64,000 nucleotides of DNA from Planctomycetota bacterium. Its GTDB lineage: Bacteria > Planctomycetota > Phycisphaerae > UBA1845. This document shows, one piece after another, positions 20,101-27,519 of the stretch (position 1 is the stretch's first letter; the number at the start of each line of letters is the position of its first letter). The notes under the pieces are model-generated. The model saw only the letters and a program-made list of their open reading frames with translations. It was not told where the DNA came from and ran no database searches. The DNA lies in NCBI GenBank assembly GCA_016200265.1, contig JACQFE010000012.1, positions 117,909-181,908 of the forward strand, written 5' to 3'. A program made the position numbers and the translations under genes.

Positions 20101-20189
20101 CTCTTTCGAATACTTGCCCGGCGCAAGTTGTTTACTGGGCCGGTCTGGGCGAAACCGACAGTGCCATCGTCGTGTCCACCGTGCCGTAG
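17157..20189 (+). CDS. Secreted phospholipase C/P1-nuclease-like protein fused to a beta-propeller-like region
   Basis: 1010 residues from an ATG at 17157 with GGAG 9 nt upstream. The signal peptide ends near ASA-HEVAAH. Residues 25-300 match the Zn-dependent phospholipase C/S1-P1 nuclease fold: NHFYLP (122-127), then GHIIHLLQDMTQPGHVRNNAH (201-221), offering His202, His205, Asp209, His215 and His221 as metal ligands. The substrate cannot be told from sequence. Residues 298-333 form an unusual 12-Cys cluster. After a beta-sandwich region (about 400-560), the C-terminal half has repeats of the type 'INxxGxVAFxxxxxGGxxxFxG' (for example INDYGMVAFTGRD and INSSGVVAFPAV), probably a propeller. It is the last gene of the five-gene run. 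Confidence 0.75.
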   Translation: MSSRNRLASVSAIPLLLCIVQVASAHEVAAHAIVSDRALQLAARMQDFLSDIKQDDVKLHDLKALKLSEAGDYSLPHFVGHEMGEPYYSQLTAAGLLDLNTDYRGLVLAGAITEDKDERPLNHFYLPIDDSHGMPLRPTLSAPPRRMIGPLFNTDAVNWAFDDLGNTYGWNTALSDLYDGLTNRCPEDRLRSLARAFYDLGHIIHLLQDMTQPGHVRNNAHGWIGLHGYNPFVGIRDTSPFEVYFQEHSDLVRGILATYGPGLVVSNVPWLSTPKEFFYKNAIYTAVNFFSEDTIRDCRCCCADNACHPAVCRSCCLGLTCCDDECDVSSNFCWSADYPPTFSPPLALARSQSTSSWYVKNVNVSDSSAGNVARIERALRGSSPYELALDSARPDGDHAVLMSNGTALFPRAVLASAGLLDYFFRARLSVTIDTHGVPPPLPGGYLAVTYHITNVSAPAPQGADATMYKDAVTLHLNTSCENCALLRLFAERADGTRFGPLVITVQSNDTLAPGEEVSLTAEYPSSAALDDGSHMRCDLRTVIVFDGMIGSERGIAAAIADTGSGPCGDTCPLPSRSSAGISPCGATRVSTSAQPSTPRAIGRIAASTGDPGILAIDRYPSINDYGMVAFTGRDTNGSGAFVADPADDLPKRVTFFSPVRTFSGASITGTTAGTSELATQEQCDPLSNCGGLPYYAVRRWAADGSRSYTLIGESPGDFDSTAGTIVANNVDINSSGVVAFPAVKDGGTELFAGALQPPTNLTPGAGVNLGNIKPSISDTNGIVIRSKLGSIVIYADPSATVRRVAGPADGFTSLGLSPAISPNGTIVAFAGVLDATHAIAYGITPGEGVFAAIDRTNHWEYHRLAGKSGNQYLDPGETCIERNNDNNVCDLNPNDPAHSDIDQGLVASFLMDERLGVNDRGKVVFLAISTENLKGLYTNYLNLVNDPIDVGNPGIVVKKLDELIGSEGEDLGPIEDLSIYKPLSNTCPAQVVYWAGLGETDSAIVVSTVP

Positions 20190-20327
20190 ACCATCTGGGA
20201 CCATTCGGTGCCTATACATCGCCTAAGTGTACCCCTGATCACCTCAGCCACGCCGCGTGCAAAGTAGGCAGCGGTTTGCAACACCGCAGCGTTCAATTCG
20301 CAACTTCAGTTAGCGTCTGTGTTTGCA

Positions 20328-21809
20328 TCAACAACGAAAACTGTCTTGCCGCATTGCTGTGCCGAAAAGGCGATCTTGCTGAGCGCATTTTGCGGAATCA
20401 ATTTCAGCCACGATTCCCATCATCTCGCGACGACGTCCCTTGAGTTTCGAGTTCTCGACCTCAGCCTCTGCGCGAAGCCAGCGCTCCTCGGTCCAATCCG
20501 GCTCCTCACGACGAAGAAGGATTAGCGGCTGGATATCAAAGCGATGTTGTGCCATTAGACGTTTCAGTCCAACGACTATCTTCGCGTCTCTGGAGAATTT
20601 AGCCGCAATGAAACGCGATCCGTCGACCTGCAAGTCTCGTGGCACCAACTTCTCGAAGAAATGTCGCTGAAGCCTTACACGAGCTCGTTCCTCCTCGCCT
20701 TGGTTGATGTGGTGCCAGAGCTTGGCACGTGTGATTTGAAAAAAGAATCCGCAGGGATTCTGCTTGCCGAGCCGCATGGCGCGTTCCGCAGCACCCACGA
20801 ACTTCAATCGATCGGCCTCGGTTCGCTTTACGAATCCGCGCTTCGCCGCTGCCTCGAACAACGCGAGCATCCGCGCCGTATCGCGCAAGTCATCCACAAC
20901 CACGTTACTCAGCGATGGCCTTCCGGCTCTTGCTGATTCCATTTTGCAAAAACCAGACGCCCGGCCCGCTGGCAAGGCGGGTTTCTGGTTTTTGGATCCG
21001 TAGGAGTTCTCTTTAAGAATCAAGAGGGGTGATCGTTTGCATGCAGAAACCGCGATACGACGTGATCGTTCCTTGCCGGATTTCCTCCCTTGCAGGACGC
21101 CAGAGTTTGCAGGACGCCTCATCGAGTTGGCCTGCGACCAAACCGGATTGACCGCGCATCGTCCGCCGTATCGCTGGCGGTGCCACGCATCGGCCTTCAG
21201 CGGCGCCAGCCATCCGATGGACATCAACTGCTTTCTGGCGATCTTGACGTTACGCTCATCCAGATCGAAAAGCCTTGCGACCCATGCCGCCGAACATGAA
21301 CCTTCTGAGGAATATTCGCCGCCTCGGCGAAGATAGCAACAGCGAAGCAGGTGCCCGAGCATGGTCGCAGTCTGTACTTTTCGTGCGCCTCCGGCGACCG
21401 ATCGAATCGTGCGTCGCGGTACCGGTACTTTCCGATTCACTTGTCCGAGATCCTCGACCATCACCCAGAATCCGGAAAGGTCATCGCATCGGATATCCCG
21501 CGGCGACTTCGCGAAATTGATTTCCTTTTCGGACCAATGAAGAAGGCCGGCTGCGTCCAGCCGTTTGAGTGCCGCACGCAGGCACTTCTCGCCTGTCCCA
21601 CCGACCAAGACGCGAATTTCAGCTTCCAAGTACCGCGGCGGGACGCCACTTGTAGCGCCGCAGCGCCTCGCCACGGCCTCCTGGCAGGCGAACCATACGC
21701 GAACGTCGTACCAGCGGACGATCTTCGCTTTAAACGCAAAATAGACCCATAGAAGTTCATAGGCTCCGATGAGCCGGTACCCGCCATCGGGTTTGGTTCT
21801 TGTCGTCAT
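20328..21809 (-). CDS. Putative replication-initiator-like protein with winged-helix segments
   Basis: 493 residues from an ATG at 21809 with AAGGA about 8 nt upstream; a longer frame exists without a ribosome site. It has no signal peptide and is strongly basic. Two segments look like winged helices: about 10-105 (LLWVYFAFKAK, CLRAALKRLDAAGLLHW) and about 145-225 (TMLGHLLRCCYLRRGG, WVARLFDLDERNVKIARKQLMSIGWLAPL). A third helical region near the C-terminus (FFFQITRAKLWHHINQGEEERAR) may bind DNA or a helicase. It is divergent from parA across 572 bp, the usual place of a plasmid rep gene. The Rep role is inferred from fold-like features and context; no family was recognised with certainty. Confidence 0.5.
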   Translation of the reverse strand: MTTRTKPDGGYRLIGAYELLWVYFAFKAKIVRWYDVRVWFACQEAVARRCGATSGVPPRYLEAEIRVLVGGTGEKCLRAALKRLDAAGLLHWSEKEINFAKSPRDIRCDDLSGFWVMVEDLGQVNRKVPVPRRTIRSVAGGARKVQTATMLGHLLRCCYLRRGGEYSSEGSCSAAWVARLFDLDERNVKIARKQLMSIGWLAPLKADAWHRQRYGGRCAVNPVWSQANSMRRPANSGVLQGRKSGKERSRRIAVSACKRSPLLILKENSYGSKNQKPALPAGRASGFCKMESARAGRPSLSNVVVDDLRDTARMLALFEAAAKRGFVKRTEADRLKFVGAAERAMRLGKQNPCGFFFQITRAKLWHHINQGEEERARVRLQRHFFEKLVPRDLQVDGSRFIAAKFSRDAKIVVGLKRLMAQHRFDIQPLILLRREEPDWTEERWLRAEAEVENSKLKGRRREMMGIVAEIDSAKCAQQDRLFGTAMRQDSFRC

Positions 21810-22381
21810 GCACACGTTCCTTCTGCGGACACTCGTGGTCCGCTCCTGAAGAGCGCGCATTGATGGCCTCGAACAAGAAAGCACCGTTCGCAACAAAATG
21901 CTTGACGACAAGCGTGAAGTGCGCTACGACGAACATGTTGGGTTTGTCTTGCGCAGATCTCCGCAGGGTTTGCGAATTTCAGGCACGGAGCGACGGTTCA
22001 GGTCGCTTCGTGCACCAGTTGTTTCCGTTCAGCCCATCACATCGCAGCTCCTCGATTGATTTGTTACTTCTGAACGCGCATGCCACATGCACGGCGTCCC
22101 ATTCCATTCGATGCATCGCACGGTTGCGCCGAACCGACAAGAGGCTTTCTTCACGCAGCGTGAGCGCGCCCGCAGGCCGGCGTGCGGGAATCCCCTCACG
22201 AGTGCGTTCTTCCGGCATAGCTCGCACGAGCTTGTGGCAATCCGAAAAATAGGATTGCGAGGTCTCCTTAAGCGATCTATGCAAGAAGAAGCGGGCATGC
22301 GCGATTGCTCGCATTCGCGCACGCAGGAATGCGGGCACGGCCGCAGCCGCACACATTTACTTATGTTCGCAATGGACGGTC
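21810..22381. other. Divergent region between rep-like gene and parA (candidate origin/partition region)
   Basis: 572 bp with no convincing gene; short open frames on both strands lack ribosome sites and recognisable motifs. The right part (22288-22345) is rich in short GC repeats, including GCGGGCA twice and several GCGC/CGCG steps, but I see no clean iteron array. It must hold the promoters of both flanking genes. An origin or centromere here is inferred only from position. Confidence 0.35.
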
Positions 22382-23278
22382 ATGAATGAAAAATCCGCCG
22401 TCGTCATCGGCGTGGGCAATCAGAAGGGCGGCGTTGGAAAAACGTCGAACTGCATCCACATTGCCGCGGCGCTCGGAACGCGAGGGTTTCACTGTCTGAT
22501 CATCGACCTTGATCCGGCGGCGGGGGCGACCAAGCATTTGGGCATTCCCGTCGATCGCTTCGCCGGAACGCTTGAACTTCTCACCACGAACGATTCCATC
22601 GAGAATCTCGCCGTTACAGAGTCCATGCCGGAAGGCGTGCACCTCGTGCCGTCACGCCCGCAACTTAGCGAGATCGATGTTCGACTTTCCAAATACGTGG
22701 ACCGCACGCGGATTCTTGAACGACCGATCGCCGAAGCACGCCGTAAGTATGATTTCATATTTCTGGACACGGGGCCTTCGGCGGCGTTTACCACCACCGT
22801 GGCCGCGTATTCAACGGCGGAGTGGTTCCTGCTCTCGGCGTTCCCGCATCCGCTTTCCTTGAGCGGGCTCAGCGAAGTGTTCAGCGACATTGCCGACGTG
22901 CGCCGCTATCGCAATCCGGACTTGGAGATCCTGGGGGTCGTGTTCACCAGCGTCGATCGGCGGGCGACGCGTCTGCACTCCCAGCTTGACGCCGCCGTGA
23001 GTGCCGCGTTGCCGGGAAGGCGGTTTGAGAACTCCATCTCCCAGGCGGTGATTCTGCCCGATGTGTCGGGAGTGGGGAAGACCCTTTTTCAGCTTTCCAA
23101 TTGGCACTCCATCCCAACGGCTCAACAGTACCTCAGACTCTCCGTGGAATTGGAATGGCGAGTGAGGAATCGCGAAGCATTTCTGGCGGGGACACTCGGC
23201 ACTATTGATTACGCCGCGCTGGGCCTGCACGATGAATTTGGCGCTTTGCGTTGTGAACTCCTTTCGGTGAACCAATAG
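22382..23278 (+). CDS. parA: ParA-family partition ATPase
   Basis: 298 residues. The deviant Walker A motif is at residues 15-21 (KGGVGKT), preceded by VIGVGNQ. The Walker A-prime segment is LIIDLDPAAGATKHLG, and Walker B lies in YDFIFLDTGPS. Such ATPases bind nucleoid DNA in the ATP state and drive segregation of plasmids or chromosomes with a ParB-like partner. The length is normal for a type Ib/Ia ParA without an N-terminal HTH. The C-terminal 40 residues (VRNREAFLAGTLGTIDYAALGL) are less typical. The next gene starts 6 bp downstream and is the expected partner. It supports a self-maintained replicon or integrative element. Confidence 0.92.
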   Translation: MNEKSAVVIGVGNQKGGVGKTSNCIHIAAALGTRGFHCLIIDLDPAAGATKHLGIPVDRFAGTLELLTTNDSIENLAVTESMPEGVHLVPSRPQLSEIDVRLSKYVDRTRILERPIAEARRKYDFIFLDTGPSAAFTTTVAAYSTAEWFLLSAFPHPLSLSGLSEVFSDIADVRRYRNPDLEILGVVFTSVDRRATRLHSQLDAAVSAALPGRRFENSISQAVILPDVSGVGKTLFQLSNWHSIPTAQQYLRLSVELEWRVRNREAFLAGTLGTIDYAALGLHDEFGALRCELLSVNQ

Positions 23279-23284
23279 GAACGC

Positions 23285-23809
23285 ATGGCCAAAGCGCTTC
23301 ACGATTCTCAGCCTACCTCATCCGTCGCCCGGCTTCTGGACGCCGGCGCCGCGGCGCGGGCGGTGGCGCCGCATCCGTTGCACAATGAATCGGCGGCGGA
23401 AGCTCATCGACTCGTTGCGCCGTCGCCGGTCGAAGGCATCGGAATTGCTCTCACGGGGGAGACCCCGTGCATCAAGCGCGAGTTGGTGCTGACGCGATCG
23501 GCGGACGAAACGTTGACGCGGCTTGTCAATGTTTATCGCCAAGCCACCGCGACACGACTCACCACCAGCCACGTGGCGCGGGCGATGCTGAAGGCCGTGT
23601 CGCATTGCATGGAGCAACTTCAGCGGGAGGCCGGGAACATAGGAGCGATGAAACTTCCGTCGAATGCACGAGGAAGAGAGGGGGAACGGGATCGGTTTGA
23701 AGAGCGCATCGCCCATTTGTTCTTGAGTGGAATGTGTGCCGCGACAACCGTGGGGGATGAAGACCGGAACGCGGAGCTATTTGTTCGTGGGCGGGCCACG
23801 AAGCGATGA
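23285..23809 (+). CDS. Probable ParA partner / centromere-binding-type small protein
   Basis: 174 residues, 6 bp after parA and clearly in one operon. The first 75 residues are Ala/Pro-rich and probably flexible. The centre is helical and amphipathic: IKRELVLTRSADETLTRLVNVYRQATATRLTTSHVARAML in part, a beta strand plus two helices that could make a ribbon-helix-helix-like DNA-binding dimer. No ParB nuclease/CTPase motif (GERR) is present, so it is not a classical ParB. The role in partition rests on position and on the small-protein-after-ParA arrangement of type Ib systems. Confidence 0.55.
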   Translation: MAKALHDSQPTSSVARLLDAGAAARAVAPHPLHNESAAEAHRLVAPSPVEGIGIALTGETPCIKRELVLTRSADETLTRLVNVYRQATATRLTTSHVARAMLKAVSHCMEQLQREAGNIGAMKLPSNARGREGERDRFEERIAHLFLSGMCAATTVGDEDRNAELFVRGRATKR

Positions 23810-24280
23810 ATTGCGCTTCGATTCACGTTCGTGGAGTGCAGAGCGATCAATGCCGCACTGGTGGGAGCCCTCCGGCTCAACGAACCTAACCGGCAGGGGA
23901 GGGGGAAGGCTTTCGCCACAGGCCGTCCGCGTCGGGTCCGGCACTGGGTGGAACCCGACGGCGAGACGGCCTTATACGGCTGGGAAAAAGTTCGCGAGGG
24001 ACGCGGAGACGTTTGAGGGAAAGCAAGGGCCGCGCCACGCAAACGGCGCGTGGCACGCCCCTTGCACGGATAGCGTGAAGCGGCTGATCGCTCGCGTGCG
24101 GCTAGCCAGGTTCCCAAAACCCACGATGACTCCGAGAAATGACTTTGCGTGTCGGTGCGTTGCGGATGCATTCGTGAGTGGGTTGAGTGCTGCGCCGCTG
24201 ATGAGGGGAGATAGCATGGACGCAAGTAGCGCTCAACAGCAAACGAGACACCGTAAGCGGGGATTCTGTAGCTGCGTGCT
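23810..24280. other. Non-coding stretch before the first toxin-antitoxin locus
   Basis: 471 bp between the parA operon and the convergent antitoxin-like gene. Short frames here have no ribosome sites and no family features. Its one clear element is the 43-nt hairpin at 24023-24065, described separately. Nothing else is recognised. Confidence 0.5.
24023..24090 (+). repeat. 43-nt imperfect hairpin with conserved flank, copy 1
   Basis: Positions 24023-24065 form an 18-bp inverted repeat with two mismatches around an AAACGGC loop region: left arm GCAAGGGCCGCGCCACGC, right arm ending CGCCCCTTGC. The 25 nt to the right are also conserved. A second copy at 25527-25594, in the same orientation and without gaps, matches at 56 of 68 positions by hand count. 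The two copies bracket the PIN toxin locus and a small gene. It could be a REP/MITE-like palindrome, a cassette boundary or a structured RNA. Confidence 0.65.
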
Positions 24281-24574
24281 CTACCGTCCGTCGGCGAGCT
24301 TTCGGCGAATTTCTCGAACTTCGTCTACCAGCGGATCGTCCGTGCGATAGGCGTCGTCACCCCAGCTTTCGACCACCTTCGCGGCAGCCTCTTTGCTGAC
24401 GCACGCGAAAACCCCGCGACGTTCCGCGTAATCTCGCTCCACGCCCTTCAAATGATCAAACAGTCGGTCCACGTCATTCCCGAATTGGGCGCAGATTTCA
24501 CGCCGAATGCCACGGATTTCGTCGATTAGCGGATCCACGTTCGCGGCTGAATCTCGTTGCTCCATTGTTCCCAT
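24281..24574 (-). CDS. Putative antitoxin-like partner of the PIN protein
   Basis: 97 residues from an ATG at 24574, 4 bp after the stop of the PIN gene; GGAGG lies in the end of the PIN gene and AGG directly before the start. The motif 'DPL[IV]DE[IV]RxIRR' occurs twice, near the N-terminus (DPLIDEIRGIRREI) and at the C-terminus (DPLVDEVREIRRKL). This motif is, from memory, the hallmark of short proteins that follow PIN-domain genes in planctomycetes and cyanobacteria ('DPIVEEVRxIRxxxA'). The duplication within one protein is unusual. It probably neutralises the PIN nuclease; no DNA-binding domain is evident. Confidence 0.6.
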   Translation of the reverse strand: MGTMEQRDSAANVDPLIDEIRGIRREICAQFGNDVDRLFDHLKGVERDYAERRGVFACVSKEAAAKVVESWGDDAYRTDDPLVDEVREIRRKLADGR

Positions 24575-24578
24575 TGTC

Positions 24579-25058
24579 CTACTCGTCCTCCAGGATCCAA
24601 TACGCATTCGGGGTTACGATTTCCGGTGCGACAAAGCCGACGCGGCGACAAACCTCACGCAGATGAACGACTTTGTTGCGATTCGCCAGATGCTTCACGT
24701 TCCAGGAAAGCACGGCATCCATCCGATGCACAGTCGCGATGGCCACGTGCATGGCGTCGCCCGACCCCTCCGGTCCGGGCATCGCTTTTTCGCGGACCAG
24801 AATCCTCGCCAGTCCCCTCACGTCCTCGTCGAGGGGTAACGACTCCGTCTCCACCGTAAGGGCGAGGGCTTCATCGCACTGTGGATAGGTGGGAGCAGAA
24901 AGCTCTTGCATCACTTCGCTGGACACGAACACCTGGTGCAAGGCACGTTGCTGCACCCACCACCGCCGACTTTCATCACGGCGGGCAACGCTCTTCGCGT
25001 CCCGTCGCATGGAAACGCATGCACTGAAGAAACTCGTCTCAAGATACACTCTGGCCAC
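24579..25058 (-). CDS. PIN-domain ribonuclease toxin (VapC-like)
   Basis: 159 residues from a probable GTG at 25058; the frame is open further upstream but that part has no PIN features. The opening VYLETSFFSA supplies the acidic residue Glu in place of the common first Asp (a known 'YLET' subgroup). The later motif GDAMHVAIATVHRMDAVLSWNVKHLAN carries the conserved Asp and the 'LxWN' strand. PIN toxins cut tRNA or mRNA. It is the first gene of a two-gene unit with the antitoxin-like gene 4 bp downstream; toxin-first order is less common than in VapBC. There is no ribosome site in front of the GTG, so the start is uncertain. Confidence 0.75.
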   Translation of the reverse strand: MARVYLETSFFSACVSMRRDAKSVARRDESRRWWVQQRALHQVFVSSEVMQELSAPTYPQCDEALALTVETESLPLDEDVRGLARILVREKAMPGPEGSGDAMHVAIATVHRMDAVLSWNVKHLANRNKVVHLREVCRRVGFVAPEIVTPNAYWILEDE

Positions 25059-25065
25059 ACAACGA

Positions 25066-25071
25066 ATTATA
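25066..25071 (-). promoter_or_regulatory. Perfect -10-like box just before the PIN gene start
   Basis: The minus strand reads TATAAT here, 7 nt before the proposed GTG. If used, transcription would begin at or next to the start codon, giving a leaderless mRNA, which would fit the absence of a ribosome site. No good -35 box lies 16-18 bp further upstream, so this may be chance. Confidence 0.3.
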
Positions 25072-25203
25072 GCACATATCGTGACCTGGCGGACACCTGG
25101 ATTTTGTGCGATAATTCGGGAAAGAAGCTCGTTGTAGTGGCTCGTGGTCGCCGACGAATCGAACCCGCCGTCTATGACCAGCGTCGATATCAGAGAACCA
25201 TCC

Positions 25204-25380
25204 ATGCAGCCGGAACCAACCAACGACGCCCTCCTCGAAAAACGACTTGACGATATCTGCGAGGATTTACGTGAGGCCATCGATAAGGAAGTCGAGGCAC
25301 TCCGCCATGAGGGGTTTCCGATCTACGTAAGCGACAATGGCCAAGTCGTCGACCTTCAAGAAGTCGATTGCGAGAAGTAG
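25204..25380 (+). CDS. Small conserved-type hypothetical protein
   Basis: 58 residues from an ATG at 25204, with possible longer starts at 25171 or 25144; none has a strong ribosome site. The sequence is a charged helix (LEKRLDDICEDLREAIDKEVEALRH) followed by a beta hairpin ending in 'SDNGQVVDL'. This helix-hairpin layout resembles small partner proteins found beside PIN genes. It is divergent from the PIN gene at 25058 and could be a second regulator of that locus. Function unknown. Confidence 0.45.
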   Translation: MQPEPTNDALLEKRLDDICEDLREAIDKEVEALRHEGFPIYVSDNGQVVDLQEVDCEK

Positions 25381-25526
25381 GCGATCCGCCTGCGCCGCCG
25401 TTCGCCAAACTGCAAAGTCTGCAAGCGGTATCGCAAACCATCGATCACCGGCAAATCTGGTCCATGGCACTTTGATACGTATTTGCACGGCATGGAAAGA
25501 CAACTGATGCGGAGTGCCGAGTAGGG

Positions 25527-25594
25527 GCAAGGTCCGTGCCACGCAAACGTCGTGTGGCACGTCTCTTGCCCGGATTGCGCGCAGCTGCTAATCG
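25527..25594 (+). repeat. 43-nt imperfect hairpin with conserved flank, copy 2
   Basis: This is a homologue of the element at 24023-24090. Positions 25527-25569 form the stem-loop: left arm GCAAGGTCCGTGCCACGC, right arm GTGTGGCACGTCTCTTGC. At one stem position where copy 1 has a C-A mismatch, this copy has a T-A pair, and two other changes give G-U pairs, so the hairpin is kept as an RNA. It lies between the small gene at 25204 and the minus-strand gene at 25601. Confidence 0.65.
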
Positions 25595-25600
25595 AGATGC

Positions 25601-25948
25601 TCACGCCTGCTTCGCTTCGACGCTGATGTAAATTCGTTCCGGAGCGTGATCAAAATAACGAAAAAGCGCTGGGCAGAGCCAGCCTTGCATGTTGAGCTCC
25701 TCGCAGACGTACCAGTTGCCGCCGAATTCCTCGCTAAGCCGGCGAAGGCTGTACTGGTGTCCCGGAAACGGCGTTGGTGAAAAGAGCAAGCGAAACCCGT
25801 TCCCGGCGGCGGGAATCTCCGCGACCATTCGATCAATGATCTCGTCCGCGCCCCACACGAACGGCTCCTGCCTCAGTCCGACCGACTCATCGTCGAAGAC
25901 CCAAGTGTCTTGGTGGCGGTACGGAAAAATCACCATGATCGCATTCAT
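25601..25948 (-). CDS. Conserved hypothetical protein (DUF6717-like)
   Basis: 115 residues. The sequence opens MNAIMVIFPYRHQDTWVFDD and continues VGLRQEPFVWGADEIIDRMV, then RLLFSPTPFPGHQ and GGNWYV. From memory this matches a small widespread family named DUF6717, whose members share the 'PYxHxxxWVFDD' opening and 'EEFGGNWY'. Its function is unknown. It has no signal peptide or membrane helix and is probably cytoplasmic. The ribosome site is weak (AAGAAG about 13 nt upstream). It sits among toxin-antitoxin and accessory genes and is probably cargo. Confidence 0.6.
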   Translation of the reverse strand: MNAIMVIFPYRHQDTWVFDDESVGLRQEPFVWGADEIIDRMVAEIPAAGNGFRLLFSPTPFPGHQYSLRRLSEEFGGNWYVCEELNMQGWLCPALFRYFDHAPERIYISVEAKQA

Positions 25949-25981
25949 TGGGTTCGACGAATCTTCTTTAGACCACGCATT

Positions 25982-26662
25982 TTACCAAAGACCTTTCAGC
26001 CAGCGGCGGATTCGTGCATGAAGTCTCTGGTCCGCTGCGATTGGTACTGTCGTGTCAATAAATCGCGACTCACAGATACCAGTATGTTCCCGCTCTCTTT
26101 CGTGGGGTGGACGATCGTATGGAATTCCGCTCGACTCATCTCTTGGCGGCGGAACTTCAACGCCGCATCCGCCGCACCAATCGCCTTTGGCCTTGCTCCA
26201 CGGAGTCCGGCAGATTCGACAGGTTGAAGAATCGGGACTCCACTCTTCTTCGAAATCGCTCTTGGTGAAAGGAATGACGCCGGTCAGGAGCCACTCACGA
26301 AATTTGGCGATGTTCTCGCGGGTGAGCGGAACGTTGATCTCCGGCGCGTTCCAACATGCAAGAATCTTGCCAATCAACGGCTCTTCGCCCGGCTTCTTAG
26401 GCCAACTCTCGAACTCGAATCCAAGCGTGTCCAATTCGCAGGGCCGGAGGGCGTGGTTCAGCACATCGTCACACAGTTTGATGAGATGTCGCACCTCCAC
26501 CGCGATCTTGCACGAGTCCAGAAGGTCGCCGTCTCCGGAGTGGAATCGCGTGCCAAGAACATTACCGACCCAGTATTGCTCGCGGCACTCCCAAAGGTCG
26601 CGCTGCAGAACCAAGGAGCTGACGCGGTCGAGCAGATATTCGCGAATGACGCTGATGTTCAT
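25982..26662 (-). CDS. Hypothetical zinc-ribbon-containing protein
   Basis: About 226 residues from an ATG at 26662 with GGAG 6 nt upstream; an ATG at 26677 is the alternative. The N-terminal two thirds are helical and acidic (NISVIREYLLDRV, RDLWECREQYWVGNVLG). Near the C-terminus a zinc ribbon-like block reads CRICRTPWSKAKGDWCGGCG, with two CxxC pairs. The last 40 residues are basic. No enzyme family was recognised. It is isolated on the minus strand between the DUF6717-like gene and the second toxin-antitoxin locus. Confidence 0.55.
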   Translation of the reverse strand: MNISVIREYLLDRVSSLVLQRDLWECREQYWVGNVLGTRFHSGDGDLLDSCKIAVEVRHLIKLCDDVLNHALRPCELDTLGFEFESWPKKPGEEPLIGKILACWNAPEINVPLTRENIAKFREWLLTGVIPFTKSDFEEEWSPDSSTCRICRTPWSKAKGDWCGGCGVEVPPPRDESSGIPYDRPPHEREREHTGICESRFIDTTVPIAADQRLHARIRRWLKGLW

Positions 26663-26808
26663 ACCCCGCTCCAACATCTTTCTCTTCACGGCACGACGGC
26701 GTTGGCCGTGCGATGGGCTGGCCAAGGGCGAAGATTTTACAAAGCAGGCTCTCTTGCGCGGTTTTACCTGGTTCTTCCGTTCCCCGCGAAAGCACGGGAA
26801 TTCTTTGC

Positions 26809-27224
26809 TCAGTCCGGTAGGAGCCGCAGGGACTTGCCGTTACTCAACCGATAGATGGAAAAATCCCGTCGGTCCAAAGTGAAAATAGCGTCGGCGCCAT
26901 TTCGTTCCGCAAGGTAGACCAACCCCGCGTCCGCTACGTCGACGCCCGCAGAAGCATATCGTTTCAGAAATTGCCTCAGCCATTCCGCCGATTCTTCGCC
27001 AAGTTCCGCGATGCGAAGCTCCTTGGTGGCCACCATGCGAAGGAGTTCGTCGACGGCGGCGCCCACGCGCCGAGCAAGTGAGAGGCTTCGGTGATGACAG
27101 GCCAACACGTGATCGGGGGGCGGGTAAGTGTGCGTAGCTGGACCACGCACTTCTCATGATGTGAATCTTTCTCGTAAAGAATGGCAACCAGAGGGCCGGT
27201 ATCGATGAGGACCGGCTCAGTCAA
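26809..27224 (-). pseudogene. PIN-domain toxin (VapC-like), interrupted by a frameshift
   Basis: The two halves of one PIN protein lie in different frames. The N-terminal half (from a TTG at 27224, overlapping the antitoxin stop by 8 nt) gives PVLIDTGPLVAILYEKD and PITCWPVITEASHLL. The C-terminal half gives ARRVGAAVDELLRMV, DVADAGLVYLAER and AIFTLDRRDFSIY. The shift lies near 27075-27090, about where TTGCTCGGCGCG is read. If the frames are joined, a full PIN domain of about 138 residues results with all acidic residues. It could be a true inactivation, a recoding event or a sequence error. The intact antitoxin gene precedes it. Confidence 0.75.
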
Positions 27225-27519
27225 CGCCAAATCCTTCCATGAGCGCAAGGTTCGTGCTCAGGTCAGTGGGTGACTGCTCGTCTCCCTTCACGCAGCCGAT
27301 GAATCGCAGCCGATTCCATCGGTCATAAAGCGTTTCTTGGCAGCCTTGGCGTAGGTCAGGATCATGCCCGCCGTTGTGAGCCGCCTCGTATTCCTCGAAA
27401 GCCTTGCGCACCACGTCATTCGGTGTGCTCTTGCTGGCCTGAGCGTACGATTCGATGCGCTGCTCAAGGTCGGCGTCCAATGAGAGTTTGTTTTTGCCGT
27501 GCATCCGCTGCTGCTCCAT
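27217..27519 (-). CDS. Ribbon-helix-helix antitoxin (VapB-like)
   Basis: 100 residues from an ATG at 27519 with AGGGG 5 nt upstream. The N-terminus forms a ribbon-helix-helix: KNKLSLDADLEQRIESYAQ, then STPNDVVRKAFEEYEAA. The C-terminal tail 'RLRFIGCVKGDEQSPTDLSTN' and 'MEGFG' is the conserved toxin-wrapping tail seen in a VapB group whose tails read 'GLIGCxxxxPxDLSTNPxYMEGFG' (from memory). The PIN gene overlaps its 3' end. It should bind its own promoter and the PIN protein. Confidence 0.8.
   Translation of the reverse strand: MEQQRMHGKNKLSLDADLEQRIESYAQASKSTPNDVVRKAFEEYEAAHNGGHDPDLRQGCQETLYDRWNRLRFIGCVKGDEQSPTDLSTNLALMEGFGVD

Noticed and set aside
21979..22356. Minus-strand open frame of 125 codons in the rep-parA gap
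   Set aside because: No ribosome site and no recognisable fold; an overlapping alternative frame is open equally long, as expected by chance in GC-rich DNA.
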